From contig QXWO01000050.1 of NCBI GenBank assembly GCA_009911035.1, forward strand, positions 1-41,919: DNA of 41,919 nucleotides. Direction: 5' to 3'. The notes beneath the pieces were generated by a model that did no database searches, was not told the DNA's origin, and was given only the letters and a program-made list of their open reading frames with translations. The translations under genes and the position numbers were made by a program. The DNA is from Lachnospiraceae bacterium (lineage in GTDB: Bacteria > Bacillota > Clostridia > Lachnospirales > Lachnospiraceae). Positions 31,163 through 39,709 of this stretch are shown one piece after another. The stretch's first letter is position 1. Every line of letters starts with the position of its first letter.

Positions 31163-33862
31163 ATGGATTTATACAAATATTTATCAGAAAAACAGATAGA
31201 TGCAGTCAAAACAATAGAAGAAGATTTGGAAATTATTGCGTGCGCGGGAGCTGGCAAGACAGGCGTAGTTACAAGGAGAATTATCAATATTTTAGTGAGT
31301 AATAAAAATATCTTACCGGAGAATATTGTTGCATTTACCTTTACAGAAAAAGCAGCAACAGAATTGAAAAGCCGAATATATAAATATGGTGAAGCTGTAC
31401 TGGGAAATACAAATGGATTTGCGAATATGTATGTAGGAACGATACATGGATTTTGCTTGAAGATGTTACAAGAATATATTGCAGAGTTTCAGAAGTTCAC
31501 AGTGTTAGATGAGATAAAAACAAAACTGTATATCGAAAAGAACTACAACAACTGTGGTATGAAAGATTTAGGTCTTAAAATATATAGTGAGACGAATCTT
31601 TTCTTGAGCGTAATGAGCACTTTAAATGAAAACTGGTTTGAAAGAGGTAAATGGGATGATAAAATGCAAGATGCTGTGGATAATTACAGAAAAACATTTT
31701 ATGAGAAAAATTATTTTGATTATTCGCTTATTATGCAGGAAATGCTGAATCAATTAGAGAATAATAAGGAGTTTGCCAATTTAGTCACAAGCAAAATAAA
31801 ATACTTAACTGTTGATGAATACCAAGATACAAATCCGATTCAAGAGAGATTAATTCATTTCTTGAAGCGGGGTGGTTGCAATTTATGTATTGTGGGAGAT
31901 GATGACCAAACCATTTATCAGTTTCGTGGAAGTGATCCGGAGAATATTTTAACATTTAAAGAAAGGTATGGAATAAAAAAATATATTGTATTAGATACTG
32001 ATTATCGTAGTTCGGAGGCGGTTATTGACATTGCAAAACGCGTGATTGTTAATAATACCAAACGCTTACCTAAAAAAATGGTATCAGGCGCATTGTTTCA
32101 ATACGAAGAAGGTGATACTGTATACCATGAATTTGAGGAAGCAAAAGATGAATATGGTTTTATTGCAGAGAGAGTTAAAGAACTTCATAACGTTGGTATA
32201 AAATACTCAGAAATGGCGGTTTTGTTACGTAAGCGTAAACATGGACCTGAGTTGGCAAAAGTATTTGATGAATGTGAAATCCCTTATATAATCGAGGGCG
32301 TAAATGAATTATTTTCTACATCGGAATGCAAGGCGGCAAAAGGTATTTTTGACTATTTGGATGGATCCATTGGAATGATAGAGTTATTTCAAATGTGGGA
32401 AAAGATAGGGTATTCGCTGGATAGAAAAGAGATAGCCGATGCGATAGCCACTTTGGAAATAATCAATGTAAAAGATAAAAAGTACTATGGTGATTTCGTA
32501 TTGCAAAAAGTATATCATGATTTTTTGCGTAAATTATCAATCATGGATGATCCAGAAAATGAAAAAGCGGAAATTATACTATATAATTTAGGTAAATTCA
32601 GTCAAGTAATTCAGGATTTTGAGACAATTCATTTTGCAACGTTGCCGAAAAATAAGTTAAAGAATTTCTGCAATTTTTTACAGTATACAGCGGCTGGATA
32701 TTATCCGGAAGGATACATAGCCAATACATATATCAGACCGGATGCAGTTAATATTATGACGGTACATCAGTCAAAAGGACTGGAATTTACTGCTGTATTT
32801 ATTCCACAGTTAAACCATAACAACTTTCCATCAGCAAAAATGGGCGGAAAAGGCATTTGGCATGTGATTAAAAAGGATTGGATTCCAAATGCGGAGCGGT
32901 TTGCAGGGGGAATAGAGGAAGAACGTAAATTATTTTATGTTGCAGTAACACGTGCAAAGAAATTTTTGTTTTTGACCAGATCACTAGGGAATGCCAGAGA
33001 GAAAAAGGTATCAGAATTTATGGTAGAAGCAAAAGATTCACCATATATGTTGATGCATGATTCTCAGATGCAATATACAAGCAAGCATTTGCCCGTAATG
33101 AATGAAGATTCAGCACCAATTAATCTCAATTTTTCAATTTTGCAAGATTATTTTGAATGTGCATATCGTTTTAAGATGTCAATGTTTTATGGATTTGTGC
33201 AGCCGATTGTGCCAGCAATGGGTTATGGAAAAGCAATGCATGAAATTGTGAGAAATATCCATAAAAAATTTCTTGACGGAGAGAAATTGCAAGATAGAGA
33301 AATTATGGATATTGTAGATGTGAGTTTTTATCTTCCATATGCAAATCCCAAATTGGAAGCAAACATGCTTGAGGGTGCAAAGAAAACTATTTCGGAGTAT
33401 GTGGCGAAAAATCAAGATGATTTTGATAAAATTACAATGGCAGAGGCAGATATTGAACTGGATATGGGAGATGGAATAAAAGTAAATGGTAGAATAGATT
33501 TGGTAAAACGACGTGAAATATCCGGTGAAGAAAAAACATATATTGTTGATTTCAAAACTGCCAGTAGGGATGTAACAGAATGTATTAATGCAGAGCAATT
33601 AAAAATATATGCATTGGGGTATCAGAAGCTGACGGGAGAAAATGCAGATTATTTGGAAATATATAATCTGGACAACTCAGAAAGTGAGCGGCAAAGAGTG
33701 ACGGAAGGGTTACTGGATGATGTGAGTCGTGATATTAGAGCTGCGGCAGAAAATATTCGCAACAATGATTTGCCGCGGAAATGTTCAAAAGAAAGATGCC
33801 AGAAGTGTTATTTGAATTATTTATGTTTAAGCAGAAAAGAAAAAAGAGAGTTTGGAGTATAG
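31163..33862 (+). CDS. UvrD-like helicase fused to a RecB/AddB-type iron-sulfur nuclease
   Basis: The 899-residue protein is a superfamily 1A helicase: motif I CAGAGKT (27-33), motif II VDEYQDT (217-223), motif III GDDDQTIYQFRG (245-256), motif V MTVHQSKGLEF (532-542) and motif VI EEERKLFYVAVTRAK (585-599). The C-terminal nuclease (about 650-899) has the RecB set: His693, Asp779 in NGRIDL, Asp796-x-Lys798 in VDFKT, and Q812/Y816 in the QxxxY motif. Cys666 with Cys874, 879, 882/888 forms the AddB/Cas4-type iron-sulfur cage. All catalytic residues are present. It should unwind and cut DNA ends. A single-chain helicase-nuclease directly in front of mod/res genes suggests it degrades DNA that the restriction enzyme has cut. 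GGAGG sets the start. Confidence 0.9.
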   Translation: MDLYKYLSEKQIDAVKTIEEDLEIIACAGAGKTGVVTRRIINILVSNKNILPENIVAFTFTEKAATELKSRIYKYGEAVLGNTNGFANMYVGTIHGFCLKMLQEYIAEFQKFTVLDEIKTKLYIEKNYNNCGMKDLGLKIYSETNLFLSVMSTLNENWFERGKWDDKMQDAVDNYRKTFYEKNYFDYSLIMQEMLNQLENNKEFANLVTSKIKYLTVDEYQDTNPIQERLIHFLKRGGCNLCIVGDDDQTIYQFRGSDPENILTFKERYGIKKYIVLDTDYRSSEAVIDIAKRVIVNNTKRLPKKMVSGALFQYEEGDTVYHEFEEAKDEYGFIAERVKELHNVGIKYSEMAVLLRKRKHGPELAKVFDECEIPYIIEGVNELFSTSECKAAKGIFDYLDGSIGMIELFQMWEKIGYSLDRKEIADAIATLEIINVKDKKYYGDFVLQKVYHDFLRKLSIMDDPENEKAEIILYNLGKFSQVIQDFETIHFATLPKNKLKNFCNFLQYTAAGYYPEGYIANTYIRPDAVNIMTVHQSKGLEFTAVFIPQLNHNNFPSAKMGGKGIWHVIKKDWIPNAERFAGGIEEERKLFYVAVTRAKKFLFLTRSLGNAREKKVSEFMVEAKDSPYMLMHDSQMQYTSKHLPVMNEDSAPINLNFSILQDYFECAYRFKMSMFYGFVQPIVPAMGYGKAMHEIVRNIHKKFLDGEKLQDREIMDIVDVSFYLPYANPKLEANMLEGAKKTISEYVAKNQDDFDKITMAEADIELDMGDGIKVNGRIDLVKRREISGEEKTYIVDFKTASRDVTECINAEQLKIYALGYQKLTGENADYLEIYNLDNSESERQRVTEGLLDDVSRDIRAAAENIRNNDLPRKCSKERCQKCYLNYLCLSRKEKREFGV

Positions 33863-33880
33863 AAGAGGAGAGACCATAAG

Positions 33881-35518
33881 ATGGCAAATTTGTCAAAGAT
33901 ACGTCGCGATAAAATGATACAGTTTTTAGAGACATTGAAAGAACAGCATAGTGATGATGAATCATTGATTGCAATTAATCAGATTGAGAAAGAACTGGCA
34001 TCAAAACGTTATGGTTTGATATGGGAAGAACATGAGGAAAATGTCGATGTTATGATGCGGGATAATATTCCTGTTTTTACGGAAGTATCTGAGCGCGAAA
34101 TAGCAGAAGCACCGGAAAAAAATTATAATTTTTTGTTGGAAGGGGATAATTTACATAGTCTGCATTTGTTGGAAAAAACACATAAAGGGAAGGTGGATGT
34201 GATTTATATTGATCCACCATATAATACTGGTGGTAAAGACTTTAAATATGATGACACATTTATAGATGAAAAAGATGGTTTTAGACATAGTAAATGGCTA
34301 TCATTTATGTATGAAAGACTTATTGTTTCTAAGAAATTATTAAAAGAATCAGGCGTGATTTTTATTTCTATTGATGATAATGAAGTTTCACAATTAAAAT
34401 TATTATGTGATGAAATTTTTGGGGTTAATAATTTTGTGGGAATGATTTTGTGGAAGAAAAAAACGAATGGAAATAATATGGGATGGTTGCCAGCAGTACA
34501 TGACTATATTGTTTGTTATTCAAAGTCAATTGATAATGTTTTTGATTTGGGATATGAATTATCAGAAGAAGATATCTTGGAGAAATACAGTAATCCAGAT
34601 GATGATCCGCGTGGACCTTGGGTTACTACAGATTTATCAGCTAACCATGTTGGACCCTATTTCCCAGTTACAAACCCTAAGACAGGAGACGTTTTTTATC
34701 CACCAGATGGAAGATATTGGGTATTTAATGAAAATGAAGTAAAAAAACGTATTGATGATGGTCGAATAATATTTGGAAAAAGTGGAATTGCACGTCCGGT
34801 ACAACGTGTGTTTGCAAGAGATAGAGAAATGACGAAAAGAAAAGCGGAATCATGGTGGGATAAACAGGCAATGAATGCAGATGCAACGCAAGAGTTAAAA
34901 GATATTTTTGGTGTTGCTAAGATTTTTACACATCCTAAACCGTCAAAGTTGATTCAAAATATAATCAAAATTTCATGCGAAAAGGATGGGATCATTTTAG
35001 ATTTTTTTGCAGGTTCAGGTACAACGGCACAAGCAGTATTAGAACTAAACAAACAAGATGGAGGAAATCGTAAGTTTGTTTTATGCACAAATAACGAAAA
35101 TAATATTTGTCGGGATGTTACATATCAGCGAATAAAGACGGTGATTACAGGAAAGAGAAAAGATGGCACAGAGTATTCAGAAGGAATTCCTGCTAATCTA
35201 AAATACTATCGAACTGATTTTGTATCAAAAGAAGAGGAATTCCTTGCAGATGCATTATTAGAGCATACAGCTGAAATGATACAGTTAGAACATGGAATCA
35301 AAATTGATAATCGTCAGTATGTGATGCTTATGAGTGATGAAGAAGCAGATGAGTTAGAAAGCCATTGGGATGAATATTCAGATATAAAAGCAATATATGT
35401 TTCTCAAAATGTGCTGTTGACAACAACACAAGAGACGTTGTTTGGAACAGTAGATATACATACTATACCGAATTATTATTTTAATTCTGAATTAAGAGAG
35501 GCAGGGCAATTATGGTAG
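33881..35518 (+). CDS. mod: Type III restriction-modification methyltransferase (Mod), N6-adenine
   Basis: The 545-residue protein has the beta-class order of motifs: catalytic DPPYNTGG at 111-118 first, and the SAM-binding FFAGSGTTA at 375-383 later. The N-terminal half (NYNFLLEGDNLHSLHLLEKT) is typical of type III Mod, and the middle (about 190-350) is the variable target-recognition region. It should methylate one adenine strand in an asymmetric site and also form the recognition subunit of the Mod-Res enzyme. The gene begins 18 bases after the helicase with AGAGGAGAG and overlaps res by 7 bases. I see no simple-sequence tract for phase variation, which is common in mod genes of pathogens. 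The target sequence is unknown. Confidence 0.9.
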   Translation: MANLSKIRRDKMIQFLETLKEQHSDDESLIAINQIEKELASKRYGLIWEEHEENVDVMMRDNIPVFTEVSEREIAEAPEKNYNFLLEGDNLHSLHLLEKTHKGKVDVIYIDPPYNTGGKDFKYDDTFIDEKDGFRHSKWLSFMYERLIVSKKLLKESGVIFISIDDNEVSQLKLLCDEIFGVNNFVGMILWKKKTNGNNMGWLPAVHDYIVCYSKSIDNVFDLGYELSEEDILEKYSNPDDDPRGPWVTTDLSANHVGPYFPVTNPKTGDVFYPPDGRYWVFNENEVKKRIDDGRIIFGKSGIARPVQRVFARDREMTKRKAESWWDKQAMNADATQELKDIFGVAKIFTHPKPSKLIQNIIKISCEKDGIILDFFAGSGTTAQAVLELNKQDGGNRKFVLCTNNENNICRDVTYQRIKTVITGKRKDGTEYSEGIPANLKYYRTDFVSKEEEFLADALLEHTAEMIQLEHGIKIDNRQYVMLMSDEEADELESHWDEYSDIKAIYVSQNVLLTTTQETLFGTVDIHTIPNYYFNSELREAGQLW

Positions 35519-37719
35519 AAGGGATAAAAGACTTAGAATTCCAAAATGAATGTGTGGATTTTTTAATTCAAAAAACAGTCGCGGGCGATAGTAAACAGGT
35601 TATTACAGTAAAAGCTCCTACAGGTGCAGGAAAAACAATTATTTTGATAAAATATATTAATGAGTATTTGAACAATACATATGGAAATACCGCGTTTATT
35701 TGGCTATGTCCGGGTAAGGGAAATCTGGAAGAACAAAGTAAAGAACAGATGGAGAGCGTGACGCCGGAAAGAGATACAAGAAATTTGTTGTATTCACTTT
35801 TGACAGGTTTTTCTGCCGGAAGTATTACTTTTATTAATTGGGAATTGGTTACTAAAAAGGGAAATAATGCTTTAAAGGATGGAGAAAGGCAAAATCTGTT
35901 TGATCGAATTGCAGATGCACATAAGTCAGGATTGGAGTTCGTGGTTATTATTGATGAGGAACATGCAAACAATACCAGTAAAGCAAATGAGATTATTAAT
36001 GCTTTTTCTGCAAAGAATATTATTCGCGTATCTGCCACAGCAAATAAAGTAAATCATCAGGAATATTATGAAATTTCGGAAGATGATGTGATTAGTGAGG
36101 GATTGATTACACGTGCAATTTATGTCAATGAGGGAGTGGATGAGGAAAAACAGATTACCAATGATTATGACTATCTGTTGGATTTAGTTGATGAAAAGAG
36201 AAAAGAAATAGTAGAGAATTATAAAATGATAGGATCAAAGGTGCGTCCATTGGTATTAATACAATTTCCGGCAGGGCAACCGGAAACAATTCAAGCAGTT
36301 GAAGAAAAATTGTCATCTATGGGATATACCTATGATAATGGTATGGTAAACATTTGGATGAGTGATGAAAAAATGATATCGGATGATTTAACTGATTTGG
36401 ATGGTTCTCCTGCATTTTTGCTTATGAAGCAGGCAATATCTACCGGATGGGATTGTCCTCGCGCCAAGATTCTCGTAAAATTACGTGAAGGTGGAAGTGA
36501 GGATTTTCAGATTCAAACGATAGGGCGTATCAGACGTATGCCGGAGAAAAAACATTACGGACTAAACATTTTAGACTTTTGTTATTTGTATACACTGGAT
36601 ACCAAGTATAAGGAAGGTATGCTGTCCTCTATGGATAAAGCATATCAATTAAGAAGATTATTTTTAAAAGATGAGGTGAAGGGTTTCTCGCTTACGAAAG
36701 AACTTCGAAATTTAGATTATGATGGACTTGGTGAAAGGGAGACTTTGCTAAGGGTTCATGATTACTTTAAGAAGACTTATTTATTGAGTGGTAATAAGGA
36801 AACAAATAAAGTAAATCTTGAAGGAGCGGGATATAACTTTGCGGAGGAGATAGATAGTCGTGTCCTTAGGGGAATATTTCGGACAACGGAAGAATTGGCA
36901 AAGCAGGATGCGCATAGACAAATTGTGATGAAAACTCAGATTAATACACATACACATGGTATTTATCTGCTACATGCAATCGATGAGATTAAAAAGGTTA
37001 CCGGAATGCAGTCACAGAAAGTAAAGACGATTCTGGAAAGAATGTTCCGAAAGGGGAAGAATACAAAGTATAAATTCCTTTCATTGGATACCAATGCTTT
37101 TTATGCTTTCATTATCAATAATACAGCCAAATTAAAGATGGATTTTAAGCAAGTGACCAGTCAAATGAATGTACAGCAGTCTTTTGTATTGAAACCAAAA
37201 ACAGATCGTTTTGTAATACCGGAACAGGAAATGTATAAGTATAGTGAGGTGAAAAGGGAACAGTTATTCCGTTTGTATGCATATTGGAAATATACGACCG
37301 CTTTTTGTACAGAGAGGACGCGATCATTACCAGAACGACTATTTGAACGTTATTGCGAGAACAATGACGGGGTAAAATGGTTTTATAAGAATGGTGATGC
37401 AGGACAGCAGTATTTATCAATTGTCTATATTGATGGCTTGCAAAAACAGTGGTTATTTTATCCGGATTACATTGTACAGAAAGAAAATGGGGAGACGTGG
37501 CTGATTGAAACTAAGGGTGGAGAGGCGTCAGGACATAGTAAAAATATTGATATGCAGATGGGAAATAAGTTTTTGGCATTTAAGCGGTATGCAGAGGAAT
37601 ATGGACTTAAATGGGGATTTGTCAGAGATATTGATGAGCAATTGTATATTAATAATACGGAGTTTGTTGATGATATGTCAGATGAACGTTGGGTTGCAAT
37701 TGAGGAAGAATTCGGATAG
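35512..37719 (+). CDS. res: Type III restriction endonuclease subunit (Res)
   Basis: The 735-residue protein is a superfamily 2 translocase: Walker A APTGAGKT (35-42), DEEH box (148-151), SATA (174-177) and motif VI QTIGRIRRMPE (335-345). The C-terminal nuclease is PD-(D/E)XK: Asp652 in YPDYIV and Glu666-Thr-Lys668 in WLIETKGG. It needs Mod for site recognition; two head-to-head sites on foreign DNA trigger cutting. At 735 residues it is shorter than the 900-1000 of EcoP1/EcoP15 Res. The ATG is inside the mod end (ATGGTAG overlap), so the two are made together. Confidence 0.9.
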   Translation: MVEGIKDLEFQNECVDFLIQKTVAGDSKQVITVKAPTGAGKTIILIKYINEYLNNTYGNTAFIWLCPGKGNLEEQSKEQMESVTPERDTRNLLYSLLTGFSAGSITFINWELVTKKGNNALKDGERQNLFDRIADAHKSGLEFVVIIDEEHANNTSKANEIINAFSAKNIIRVSATANKVNHQEYYEISEDDVISEGLITRAIYVNEGVDEEKQITNDYDYLLDLVDEKRKEIVENYKMIGSKVRPLVLIQFPAGQPETIQAVEEKLSSMGYTYDNGMVNIWMSDEKMISDDLTDLDGSPAFLLMKQAISTGWDCPRAKILVKLREGGSEDFQIQTIGRIRRMPEKKHYGLNILDFCYLYTLDTKYKEGMLSSMDKAYQLRRLFLKDEVKGFSLTKELRNLDYDGLGERETLLRVHDYFKKTYLLSGNKETNKVNLEGAGYNFAEEIDSRVLRGIFRTTEELAKQDAHRQIVMKTQINTHTHGIYLLHAIDEIKKVTGMQSQKVKTILERMFRKGKNTKYKFLSLDTNAFYAFIINNTAKLKMDFKQVTSQMNVQQSFVLKPKTDRFVIPEQEMYKYSEVKREQLFRLYAYWKYTTAFCTERTRSLPERLFERYCENNDGVKWFYKNGDAGQQYLSIVYIDGLQKQWLFYPDYIVQKENGETWLIETKGGEASGHSKNIDMQMGNKFLAFKRYAEEYGLKWGFVRDIDEQLYINNTEFVDDMSDERWVAIEEEFG

Positions 37720-37769
37720 GAAGATAATAGTTCAGAGTTATAGATATAGAAATGCGGGAGGTTAATTAA

Positions 37770-39686
37770 ATGGGGAAGATTAGATTTGAAGATGATTATA
37801 TATTTAGAAATAATAGAATGATTACGTCTTCGCCAGATATAGCATTGACAGAATTGGTTGCAAATGCATGGGATGCGGGTGCATTGCATGTCGATATTAC
37901 GCTTCCAACGGACGAGGAAAGAAATTTATGTATTAAGGATGATGGTTGTGGAATGTCTGAACAGGAATTTAATGAGCGTTGGATGACATTAAATTACAAT
38001 CGAACAAAACATCAGGGAAAGTATGTTGTATTTCCTGATGATTTGGAAGAGAAAAATAAAACACGAGTTGCATATGGTAGAAATGGTGTTGGAAGGCATG
38101 GAATGCTTTGTTTTGCGAATAGTTATGTTATTCGAACATGGAATGCGGGAAAATGTTTTGAATGTACTATTTCAATTTCATCAGGTAATGAACCATTCAA
38201 AATAGTTTCAAAGAAATCATATAAAAAAGAAGGACATGGAACAGAAATAAGTTCCTATGCAAGTAGAAATATTCCAAATCTTAAAGAAACTAAAGAGATC
38301 TTATCTGCTAGATTTATATATGATCCGCAGTTTGACTTGACTATTAACGGAGAGAGCTTGACGCTTGCAACATGTGATGGTGTTGTCAAGGAGGAGGAAG
38401 TTAAAACTAAAGATGGAAAGAGGCTTAATGTTTCTATTATTGATTCTACAAAAACTGCGTCTAGTTCGCAGCAACATGGTATTGCATTTTGGGTATGCGG
38501 AAGATTGGTTGGAACACCAGCATGGTCATATGGGAGGTATCAATTTCTTGATGCAAGATATAGAATTGCAAAACGGTATACAGTTATTGTACAGTCAGAA
38601 GATATTATTGATGAGGTTCAGCCAGATTGGACGGGTTTTTTTGATTCAATAGTAATGGATAATGTATATTTGGCAGTTAAGGAACTTGTATCAGAACTTG
38701 TTAGTAATGTTATGAGGGAACAAATTACGGATTTAAAAACAGAAGTTATAGAGGGATCCCGGGATGAGTTAGAAGAGTTATCATTATCAGAAAAGCGAGA
38801 AGTGTCATTATTTATGGATGTTTTGACAGATACAAATCCAATGATGGCAACAGAGATGTTGAAAACGTCAGTTGAAGCACTTATGCAGATACAAAAAGCA
38901 AAAAAAGGGCACGAACTGCTAGTGCAATTAAGTAATATGAAGCCAGAGGAAATTGATAAATTATCTGATTTATTGAAAAGTTGGGATATAAATGATGTAA
39001 TTAGCGTGATTGATGAGATAGATAGAAGGATATTAGTGATTGAAGCAATAGGTCGAGTTTATGAAAACAAGAATACAGACGAATTGCATACTTTACATCC
39101 AATGGTTTTAGGAGCGCGATGGTTATTCGGAGCAGAATTTGATTCTCCCATGTTTGCATCTAATAAATCACTTAACACAGTAGTAAAAGGCTTATTTAAA
39201 GATGAAGAATATGATGTAGATGCAATTGCAAATCCAAGGAAACGTCCGGACATTGTTTGTTTAAAGAAATCATCTATGAGAGTGGTCTGCACAGATAGGG
39301 TTGACAATGAAGCAGGAAGAATCATGAAACCGGATCAAATTCTTATTGTTGAATTAAAACGTGGTGGATCTGAAATTGGATTGATGGAAGTTGCACAAGC
39401 GGAGAATTATGTAAGACAAATTAAGAAATCGGGTATTTTACATAAAACCTCTAGCATACATGCTTTTGTGGTTGGGTGTAAGATAGGTGATATAGATACA
39501 CATAAAGAAGTAGATAGTGGAATTGTAGATGTGGTGACATATGGACATTTGGTTGATACTGCAAGTGTAAAATTATTTGGACTAAGGCAAACACTGGAGG
39601 AGCATTATAAAAATTTAGATGATGAGTGTTTGGTGGAAAAAGCATTAAAAGAGCCTGCACAAATAAAGATGAGACTTGAAAATTAA
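37770..39686 (+). CDS. GHKL ATPase fused to a PD-(D/E)XK nuclease-like domain
   Basis: The 638-residue protein opens with a GHKL (Hsp90/MutL/MORC-like) ATPase: N box TELVANAWDAGA (27-38), DDGCGM (57-62) and the glycine lid GRNGVGRHG (103-111). A transducer-like region follows to about 300, then a helical stretch with repeated leucines (about 300-430). The C-terminal domain has RPD (492-494) and LIVELKRGG with Glu528 and Lys530, a D...ExK arrangement like the Shedu/DUF4263 nucleases, then AENYVRQIKKSG. This suggests an ATP-gated clamp that cuts DNA. It is the fourth large gene of the operon, 50 bases after res, with GGGAGG upstream. I know no well-described partner of type III systems with this build. 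Confidence 0.8.
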   Translation: MGKIRFEDDYIFRNNRMITSSPDIALTELVANAWDAGALHVDITLPTDEERNLCIKDDGCGMSEQEFNERWMTLNYNRTKHQGKYVVFPDDLEEKNKTRVAYGRNGVGRHGMLCFANSYVIRTWNAGKCFECTISISSGNEPFKIVSKKSYKKEGHGTEISSYASRNIPNLKETKEILSARFIYDPQFDLTINGESLTLATCDGVVKEEEVKTKDGKRLNVSIIDSTKTASSSQQHGIAFWVCGRLVGTPAWSYGRYQFLDARYRIAKRYTVIVQSEDIIDEVQPDWTGFFDSIVMDNVYLAVKELVSELVSNVMREQITDLKTEVIEGSRDELEELSLSEKREVSLFMDVLTDTNPMMATEMLKTSVEALMQIQKAKKGHELLVQLSNMKPEEIDKLSDLLKSWDINDVISVIDEIDRRILVIEAIGRVYENKNTDELHTLHPMVLGARWLFGAEFDSPMFASNKSLNTVVKGLFKDEEYDVDAIANPRKRPDIVCLKKSSMRVVCTDRVDNEAGRIMKPDQILIVELKRGGSEIGLMEVAQAENYVRQIKKSGILHKTSSIHAFVVGCKIGDIDTHKEVDSGIVDVVTYGHLVDTASVKLFGLRQTLEEHYKNLDDECLVEKALKEPAQIKMRLEN

Positions 39687-39709
39687 AATTTTGAAAGAGT
39701 AGGTAATAT

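Noticed and set aside
33881-35518. Phase-variable mod gene
   Set aside because: I found no simple-sequence tract in or before the coding region that could shift the frame.
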